Of a stretch of DNA of 18,003 nt, positions 13,670 to 18,003 are shown in pieces (positions within the stretch are counted from its first letter, which is position 1; every line of letters starts with the position of its first letter). The notes under the pieces are model-generated. The model ran no database searches, was not told where the DNA came from, and saw nothing but the letters and a program-made list of their open reading frames with translations. The translations under genes were made by a program, and so were the position numbers. The stretch is from the NCBI GenBank assembly GCA_937960755.1, contig CALGOL010000003.1, positions 1 to 18,003 on the forward strand. The letters are read 5' to 3'. The stretch comes from an uncultured Azospirillum sp. GTDB lineage: Bacteria; Pseudomonadota; Alphaproteobacteria; Azospirillales; Azospirillaceae.

Positions 13670-13700
13670 CCAGAAACGTTCTTGAGAACGGTGCGGCTTT

Positions 13701-13733
13701 ATAGAGGCGGAAGCGCAAAACTTCCACCTCTAT
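13701..13733. repeat. 13-bp inverted repeat downstream of rpsQ
   Basis: ATAGAGGCGGAAG (13701-13713) and CTTCCACCTCTAT (13721-13733) form a 13-bp stem with a 7-base loop. The single imperfect pair is G-U in the minus-strand RNA, so the fold is better preserved in the transcribed direction. It follows the rpsQ stop by 30 bp and is followed by AAAGCC rather than T residues. It is more likely an RNA-end or processing stem than a terminator. Confidence 0.6.
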
Positions 13734-13763
13734 TTCACCGATCCGTCATCAAGTTTTCAGGCG

Positions 13764-14018
13764 TCAGGCCGGCGCGGTTTCAGCGGCCGGCGGGGCGACG
13801 ACCACCCAGCGCTTGCGCTTCGACAACGGACGGCATTCTTCGATGAAGACGGTGGCGCCGGTCTTGACCAGATTGGTCTCGTCGTGCGCGGCGTACTTCT
13901 TCGACTGACGGATGAACTTCTTATACACGGGGTGCATGACGCGACGTTCGACCAGAACGATCACGGTCTTGTCGCACTTGTCGGACACCACCGTACCCTG
14001 CAACACGCGGCGAGGCAT
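13764..14018 (-). CDS. rpsQ: 30S ribosomal protein uS17
   Basis: S17 is a primary 16S rRNA-binding protein with an OB fold. The 84-residue product, the same length as E. coli S17, shows MPRRVLQGTVVSDKCDKTVIV, RRVMHPVYKKFIRQSKKYAAHDE and ECRPLSKRKRWVVV, all typical. A short Ala/Pro/Thr tail ends the protein. It is the last gene of the S10 group. It begins 14 bp after rpmC and is followed by the structured gap before rplN. Confidence 0.97.
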   Translation of the reverse strand: MPRRVLQGTVVSDKCDKTVIVLVERRVMHPVYKKFIRQSKKYAAHDETNLVKTGATVFIEECRPLSKRKRWVVVAPPAAETAPA

Positions 14019-14032
14019 AGGCTCGACCCCTC

Positions 14033-14239
14033 TTACTTAGCCGCTTCGGCGGCGCTGGAGCGCTCGCCGAGGACGGTCTTGATGCGCGCGATGTCGCGGC
14101 GCACGGCGCGGACCCGCGCGGTGTTCTCCAACTGGCCGGAAGCCCGCTGGAAACGCAGGTTGAACTGTTCCTTTTTGAGCTGGAGGAGCTGATCGTTCAG
14201 CTCGTCCGCGCTCTTGGCGCGAATATCTTCGGGCTTCAT
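14033..14239 (-). CDS. rpmC: 50S ribosomal protein uL29
   Basis: L29 lies next to the exit tunnel and forms part of the docking site for SRP and trigger factor together with L23. The 68-residue helical-hairpin protein contains IRAKSADELNDQLLQLKKEQFNLRF and the signature QLENTARVRAVRRDIARIKT. Its ATG overlaps the rplP stop by four bases (ATGA at 14236-14239), which implies coupled translation. A short Ala/Glu tail extends beyond the E. coli length of 63. Confidence 0.97.
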   Translation of the reverse strand: MKPEDIRAKSADELNDQLLQLKKEQFNLRFQRASGQLENTARVRAVRRDIARIKTVLGERSSAAEAAK

Positions 14240-14664
14240 TCCGCGGCCTCCTCGCCGCCGAGGCGGGTGACAAGCTTGGTGCGGATCGGCAGCTTGGCGG
14301 CGGCCAACTCGAACGCGCGCTTGGCGATGTCGAACGGCACGCCGTCGACTTCAAACATGATGCGACCCGGCTTCACCTTGGCCGCCCAATATTCGGGCGA
14401 ACCCTTACCGGAACCCATGCGGACTTCGGCGGGCTTGGAGGTGACCGGAACGTCCGGGAAAATGCGAATCCACACCCGGCCCTGACGCTTCATGTGGCGG
14501 GTGATGGCGCGACGGGCGGCTTCGATCTGACGGGCGGTGATCCGCTCCGGCTCCAGGGCCTTCAGGCCGTAGGCGCCGAAATTCAGTTCATACCCGCCCT
14601 TGGCGACGCCGCTGATGCGGCCTTTGAAGGCCTTGCGGTACTTAGTGCGCTTAGGCGACAGCAT
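14236..14664 (-). CDS. rplP: 50S ribosomal protein uL16
   Basis: L16 organises the A-site tRNA region and is a late-binding protein of the large subunit. The 142-residue product (E. coli 136) starts MLSPKRTKYRKAFKGRISG, then has EPERITARQIEAARRAITRHMKR, WIRIFPDVPVTSKPAEVRMG and GKGSPEYWAAKVKPGRIMFE. The GKGSPE loop contains the arginine-hydroxylation neighbourhood known from E. coli L16. The start is 13 bp beyond the rpsC stop. Confidence 0.98.
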   Translation of the reverse strand: MLSPKRTKYRKAFKGRISGVAKGGYELNFGAYGLKALEPERITARQIEAARRAITRHMKRQGRVWIRIFPDVPVTSKPAEVRMGSGKGSPEYWAAKVKPGRIMFEVDGVPFDIAKRAFELAAAKLPIRTKLVTRLGGEEAAE

Positions 14665-14677
14665 CGTTCAGCACTCC

Positions 14678-15454
14678 TCACTCGCCCGATTGATCGTCGC
14701 GACGGCCACGGCCGCGACGGTCGCGGCGATCTTCGCGGTCGCGGCGGTCTTCACGACGTTCGCGGCGCGGTTCGCCGTCAGTGTTGACCGGATCGCCGGC
14801 GTGACGCTTGTCCTGGGCCATGGGGTCATGGGCCATGACTTCGCCCTTGAACACCCACACCTTGACGCCGCAAGTGCCGTAGGTGGTCTTGGCGGTGCCG
14901 ACGCCGTAGTCGATGTCGGCGCGCAGGGTGTGCAGCGGCACGCGGCCTTCGCGATACCATTCCATGCGGGCGATTTCAGCGCCGCCCAGACGACCGGAGC
15001 AATTGATCCGGATGCCGAGAGCGCCCAGACGCATCGCCGACTGCACCGCGCGCTTCATGGCGCGGCGGAACGCCACGCGGCGCTCCAGCTGGCTGGCGAT
15101 GTTTTCCGCAATCAGCCGGGCGTCGATTTCCGGCTTGCGGATTTCGACGATGTTCAAGCTGACGTCGGCGCCGGTGCGCTTCGACAGTTCGCTGCGCAGC
15201 TTTTCGATGTCCGCGCCCTTCTTGCCGATCACCACGCCCGGACGCGCCGAGAGGATGGTGACGCGGGCCCGCTTGGCCGGACGTTCGATGATGACGCGCG
15301 AGCAGCCGGCTTGCGCCAGACGCTTGTGCAGGTATTCCCGCAGCGACAAGTCCTGATGCAGCAGCGTGGCGTAATCGCGCGAGGCGAACCAGCGGCTGTC
15401 CCAGGTGCGGTTGATCCCGAGGCGCAGGCCGATCGGGTTGACTTTCTGACCCAT
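14678..15454 (-). CDS. rpsC: 30S ribosomal protein uS3 with an Arg/Asp/Glu-rich C-terminal extension
   Basis: S3 lines the mRNA entry channel. The 258-residue product has the conserved start MGQKVNPIGLRLGI, a type II KH domain with the GKKG loop at 77-80 (PGVVIGKKGADIEKLR), and the C-terminal domain with GRLGGAEIARMEWYREGRVP and YGTCGVKVWVFKGE. E. coli S3 ends after about 233 residues. Here residues 212-258 form a low-complexity tail dominated by Arg, Asp and Glu (RRERREDRRDREDRRDRRG). Such tails occur in some alphaproteobacterial S3 proteins and vary between species. The start is 1 bp from the rplV stop, with GGAGG upstream. Confidence 0.97.
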   Translation of the reverse strand: MGQKVNPIGLRLGINRTWDSRWFASRDYATLLHQDLSLREYLHKRLAQAGCSRVIIERPAKRARVTILSARPGVVIGKKGADIEKLRSELSKRTGADVSLNIVEIRKPEIDARLIAENIASQLERRVAFRRAMKRAVQSAMRLGALGIRINCSGRLGGAEIARMEWYREGRVPLHTLRADIDYGVGTAKTTYGTCGVKVWVFKGEVMAHDPMAQDKRHAGDPVNTDGEPRRERREDRRDREDRRDRRGRGRRDDQSGE

Positions 15455-15455
15455 A

Positions 15456-15851
15456 TTACGCGGCCTCCTCGGACGACGCTTCTTCGCGCTCGCGCACGAT
15501 GATCGTCAAGTTGCTGAACGGCTTTTCCACGCGGGCGCCGCGACCGCGGGCGCGGGCGTGGAAGCGCTTCATCACCATGGCCTTGCCGACGGTGGCGATC
15601 GCCACGTACAGCTTGTCCACGTCCAGCTGATGGTTGTTTTCCGCGTTGGCGATGGCCGCCTGCAACACCTTCTTCACTTCGTCGGCGACGCGACGCTTGG
15701 AGAAGGTGAGATCGGCGACGGCGCGCTGCGCGTCCTTGTTGCGGATCATCTGGGCGACGAGGTTCAGCTTGCGCGGGCTGGTGCGAATCATCGCCGCCTT
15801 GGCCACCGCCTCGTTTTCCGCTTTCCGCGGGAGGTTGGAGGGCTTGCCCAT
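15456..15851 (-). CDS. rplV: 50S ribosomal protein uL22
   Basis: L22 extends a beta hairpin into the peptide exit tunnel, where some macrolide-resistance changes occur. The 131-residue product contains IRTSPRKLNLVAQMIRNKDAQRAVADLTFSKRR, VLQAAIANAENNHQLDVDKL and the hairpin segment MKRFHARARGRGARVEKPFSNLTIIV, which looks intact. It is about 20 residues longer than E. coli L22 because of extensions at both ends, including a Glu/Ala tail. It starts 2 bp downstream of rpsS. Confidence 0.97.
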   Translation of the reverse strand: MGKPSNLPRKAENEAVAKAAMIRTSPRKLNLVAQMIRNKDAQRAVADLTFSKRRVADEVKKVLQAAIANAENNHQLDVDKLYVAIATVGKAMVMKRFHARARGRGARVEKPFSNLTIIVREREEASSEEAA

Positions 15852-15853
15852 GG

Positions 15854-16132
15854 TTACTTCCTCTTCGCCTTCTTATCGGCCGCGTGACCATAGAAGGTGC
15901 GCGTCGGCGAGAATTCGCCGAACTTGTGACCGATCATGTTTTCGGTCACCAGCACCGGCAGGAACTTGTGGCCGTTGTAGACGCCGAACGTCAGACCGAC
16001 GAACTGCGGCAGAATGGTGGACCGACGCGACCAGATCTTGATGATCTCGTTGCGGCCGGAAGCCCGGGTCTTGTCCGCCTTCGCCAGCAGATAGCCGTCG
16101 ATAAACGGACCCTTCCATACGGAGCGAGCCAC
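15854..16132 (-). CDS. rpsS: 30S ribosomal protein uS19
   Basis: S19 lies in the head of the small subunit and contacts S13 and tRNA. The 92 residues equal the E. coli length. Motifs are ARSVWKGPFIDGYLL, IKIWSRRSTILPQFVGLTFGVYNG and the family signature NMIGHKFGEFSPTRTFYGHAADKK. Its ATG is 12 bp after the rplB stop with a purine-rich ribosome binding site. Nothing unusual. Confidence 0.98.
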   Translation of the reverse strand: MARSVWKGPFIDGYLLAKADKTRASGRNEIIKIWSRRSTILPQFVGLTFGVYNGHKFLPVLVTENMIGHKFGEFSPTRTFYGHAADKKAKRK

Positions 16133-16144
16133 GGTCAGCCCTCC

Positions 16145-16972
16145 TTACTTCGACCGACGGCGGCGCAGGATCAGGCCGTCCGTCTTCTTGTTGCTGCGCG
16201 TCTTCTTGCCCTTGGTCGGCTTGCCCCACGGGGTGACCGGATGACGGCCGCCCGAAGAACGGCCTTCGCCGCCGCCGTGCGGGTGGTCGATCGGGTTCAT
16301 CGCCACGCCGCGCACCGCCGGACGGCGACCCAGCCAGCGATTGCGGCCGGCCTTGCCGAGGTTGGTGTTGGCGTTGTCGGGGTTCGACACCGCGCCCACC
16401 GTCGCCAGGCATTCGCCGCGCACGACGCGCAGCTCGCCGGACGGCAGCTTCAATTGGGCGTAACCGGCGTCGCGGCCGACGAGCTGAAGATAGGTGCCGG
16501 CGGCGCGAGCGATCTGACCGCCCTTGCCGGCTTTCAGCTCGACGTTGTGCACCACGGTGCCGACCGGGATGTTCTTCAGCGGCATCGCGTTGCCGGGCTT
16601 CACGTCGACCTTTTCGCCCGACACGACGGCGTCGCCCACCTTCAGGCGCTGCGGCGCCAGGATGTACGACAGCACGCCGTCGGCGTAGCGGATCAGCGCG
16701 ATGAAGGCGGTGCGGTTCGGATCATATTCGATCCGCTCCACCGTCGCCGGCACGTCGAACTTGCGACGCTTGAAGTCGATCAGGCGGTAAACCCGCTTGT
16801 GACCGCCGCCCATCCGACGCGCAGTGATGCGACCGGTGTTGTTGCGGCCGCCGCTCTTCGACAGACCTTCGGTCAGCGCCTTGAGCGGCTTGCCCTTGAA
16901 CAGCTCCGAGCGGTCAACGATAACCAGTTGACGCAGCGACGGGGTGATCGGGCGGAATTGCTTTAGAGCCAT
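16145..16972 (-). CDS. rplB: 50S ribosomal protein uL2
   Basis: L2 is needed for subunit association and peptidyl transferase function. The 275-residue product (E. coli 273) has GGRNNTGRITARRMGGGHKR (41-60), the SH3-like and OB domains, and the catalytic-site-proximal loop MNPIDHPHGGGEGR (225-238) that includes the conserved histidine (His230 here, His229 in E. coli). The basic C-terminus GKKTRSNKKTDGLILRRRR is typical. It begins 18 bp after the rplW stop with AGGGAG upstream. Confidence 0.98.
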   Translation of the reverse strand: MALKQFRPITPSLRQLVIVDRSELFKGKPLKALTEGLSKSGGRNNTGRITARRMGGGHKRVYRLIDFKRRKFDVPATVERIEYDPNRTAFIALIRYADGVLSYILAPQRLKVGDAVVSGEKVDVKPGNAMPLKNIPVGTVVHNVELKAGKGGQIARAAGTYLQLVGRDAGYAQLKLPSGELRVVRGECLATVGAVSNPDNANTNLGKAGRNRWLGRRPAVRGVAMNPIDHPHGGGEGRSSGGRHPVTPWGKPTKGKKTRSNKKTDGLILRRRRSK

Positions 16973-16990
16973 TTGTCCGTCTCCCTACGC

Positions 16991-17308
16991 TCAGAGGCCG
17001 GCGGCGACGTCAATCGACTGGCCTTCGGCCAGCGTGACGATCGCCTTCTTGCTGTCCGAACGGTAGCCGATGCGGCCGCGGAAGCGCTTGGTCTTGCCCA
17101 TGCTGACGATGGTGTTGACCGCCGTCACCTTGACGTTGAACAGGCCTTCGACCGCCGCCTTGATTTCCGGCTTGGAAGCCGTCAACGGCACGCGGAACGT
17201 GACCTTGTTGAATTCCGACAGGTTCGTCGACTTTTCGGTGATGACCGGCGCGAGGATGATGTCGTACATCCGCTCGCGGCTCACCGAAGGTTTCGTCCGC
17301 TTGCTCAT
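16991..17308 (-). CDS. rplW: 50S ribosomal protein uL23
   Basis: L23 is the main docking protein at the tunnel exit for trigger factor and SRP. The 105-residue product has YDIILAPVITEKSTNLSE, the FRVPLTASKPEIKAAVEGLFNVKV core and the late VNTIVSMGKTKRFRGRIGYRSDSKKAIVTL segment. Its ATG overlaps the rplD stop by four bases (ATGA at 17305-17308), implying coupling. Confidence 0.97.
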   Translation of the reverse strand: MSKRTKPSVSRERMYDIILAPVITEKSTNLSEFNKVTFRVPLTASKPEIKAAVEGLFNVKVTAVNTIVSMGKTKRFRGRIGYRSDSKKAIVTLAEGQSIDVAAGL

Positions 17309-17925
17309 TTCAGGCGGGCCTCCAGCTGCTCGACCGCGTTGCGGGTCAGGACCAGCGTGTCGCGGCGCAAAATGTCGTAAACGTTGGCGCCCTGCTCCGG
17401 CAGCACGTCGATCAACGGGATGTTGTTCGAAGCGCGGACGAAGTTTTCATCGAGGTTGGCGCCGTCGATGATGAGCGCGGAGGACAGGCCCAGCTTCACC
17501 AGCGAAGCGGCCAGCAGCTTGGTCTTGTGCGACTCGGCGGCGGCGGTTTCGAGGATGACGAGCTTGCCTTCGGCGGCCTTGGACGACAGAGCGGTCTTGA
17601 GGGCCAGCTTGCGCAGCTTCTTGGTCAGGCTGTGGGCGTGCGAGCGCACCACCGGACCGAAAATGGTCGCGCCGCCGCGCCATTGCGGCGAGCGGATCGA
17701 GCCCTGACGAGCGCGGCCGGTGCCCTTTTGGCGCCACGGCTTCTTCGTCGAGCCGGCGATTTCGGAAATGCCCTTGGTCTTGTGCGTGCCGGCGCGGCGC
17801 TTCGCCAACTGATAGTTGACCATGCGCGCCAGGATGTCGGTGCGGACCGGCAGGGCGAACACGTCGTCGGAGAGTTCGATCTCGCCGACCACGTCGTTGT
17901 TGAGGTTTTTGATCGTCGCCTTCAT
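17305..17925 (-). CDS. rplD: 50S ribosomal protein uL4
   Basis: L4 reaches into the exit tunnel. In E. coli it also represses the S10 operon by attenuation and translation; the leader for that would lie outside this window. From MKATIKNLNNDVVGEIEL the protein has 206 residues. The tunnel loop GSTKKPWRQKGTGRARQG followed by SPQWRGGATIFGP (about 58-91) is complete, as is RSHAHSLTKKLRKLALKTALS. A GTG three codons upstream (17932-17934) overlaps the rplC stop. The ATG at 17923-17925 has AGGAG at proper distance and matches the family start, so I chose it. Confidence 0.97.
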   Translation of the reverse strand: MKATIKNLNNDVVGEIELSDDVFALPVRTDILARMVNYQLAKRRAGTHKTKGISEIAGSTKKPWRQKGTGRARQGSIRSPQWRGGATIFGPVVRSHAHSLTKKLRKLALKTALSSKAAEGKLVILETAAAESHKTKLLAASLVKLGLSSALIIDGANLDENFVRASNNIPLIDVLPEQGANVYDILRRDTLVLTRNAVEQLEARLK

Positions 17926-17930
17926 GGGGC

Positions 17931-18003
17931 TCACTCCTGCGGCGCGGCGGCGGCGGCCTTCAGGCCGGCCGGGAACGGCAGCCCCTCCGGCGCCTTCTTC
18001 TTC
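17931..18003 (-). CDS. rplC: 50S ribosomal protein uL3, 3' end only
   Basis: Only the last 23 codons and the TGA at 17931-17933 are inside the window; the gene continues past the right edge. The visible end is KKKAPEGLPFPAGLKAAAAAPQE, a Lys-rich then Ala-rich tail that agrees with extended C-termini of alphaproteobacterial L3. Identification rests mainly on position directly upstream of rplD, 5 bp away, as in nearly all bacteria. L3 is a primary organiser of large-subunit assembly. The rplD ribosome binding site lies within its final codons. Confidence 0.85.
   Translation of the reverse strand, partial: KKKAPEGLPFPAGLKAAAAAPQE

Larger units (their letters stand above)
13597..13763 (-). promoter_or_regulatory. 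S10/spc junction: structured 167-bp gap, possible spc promoter region
   Basis: This gap separates rpsQ and rplN at the classical S10/spc operon boundary. It contains three inverted repeats: 13626-13669, the small palindrome CGTTCT-tg-AGAACG (13677-13690), and 13701-13733. None has a T-tract in the direction of transcription. The best -10-like strings on the minus strand are CTATAA (within 13697-13702) and CTATTA, but neither has a good -35 at 16-18 bp. A promoter here is expected from the operon layout and not shown by the sequence. Confidence 0.4.

Noticed and set aside
1..18003. CRISPR array, tRNA or rRNA gene, transposase or prophage gene
   Set aside because: I saw no spaced direct repeats, cloverleaf-like sequence or mobile-element protein. 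Apart from the palindromic repeat, the window is core genome.

Overview
The window is GC-rich (by eye roughly two thirds G+C) and comes from an alphaproteobacterium, most likely Rhodospirillales-like. The evidence for this is the ribosomal gene order with secY directly followed by adk, a ZapA plus DUF4164/ZauP-like pair, a sigma-73-type promoter upstream of secY, and a dispersed palindromic repeat of a kind I recall from alphaproteobacterial genomes. The placement is inferred from protein character only; no search was run.

Layout: (1) Bases 1-3052, plus strand: a cell-envelope cluster with the 3' end of an OmpA-like gene, a MotA/TolQ/ExbB-type proton-channel protein, a 104-bp palindromic repeat, and a MotB-like protein (one TM helix, a very long coiled coil, and an OmpA peptidoglycan-binding domain). 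Together these look like a proton-driven, wall-anchored machine. (2) Bases 3086-7019, minus strand: zapA and a zauP-like gene (Z-ring organisation), then an operon of a class III adenylate cyclase with a C-terminal FHA domain followed by ligA. LigA is unusually long because an 87-residue helix-hairpin-helix unit is tandemly duplicated. (3) Bases 7086-18003, minus strand: the S10 and spc ribosomal clusters, transcribed right to left from rplC (cut by the window edge) to rplO, then secY-adk.

The ribosomal block is in the classical order rplC-D-W-B, rpsS, rplV, rpsC, rplP, rpmC, rpsQ, then rplN-X-E, rpsN, rpsH, rplF-R, rpsE, rpmD, rplO. Three things break up this otherwise tight block. A 167-bp gap rich in inverted repeats lies at the S10/spc junction (rpsQ-rplN). 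A 249-bp gap between rplO and secY holds a large hairpin, a good housekeeping promoter and a hairpin that would form the very 5' end of the secY-adk transcript. A strong intrinsic terminator follows adk, where many alphaproteobacteria carry on into rpsM-rpsK-rpoA-rplQ; those genes are not here.

Most of the window is core genome. I see no defence island, prophage, transposase, CRISPR array or tRNA. The best candidates for something less described are the envelope triad with its very long coiled coil, the duplicated HhH unit in LigA, the FHA-cyclase/ligA operon, and the leader structure of secY-adk.
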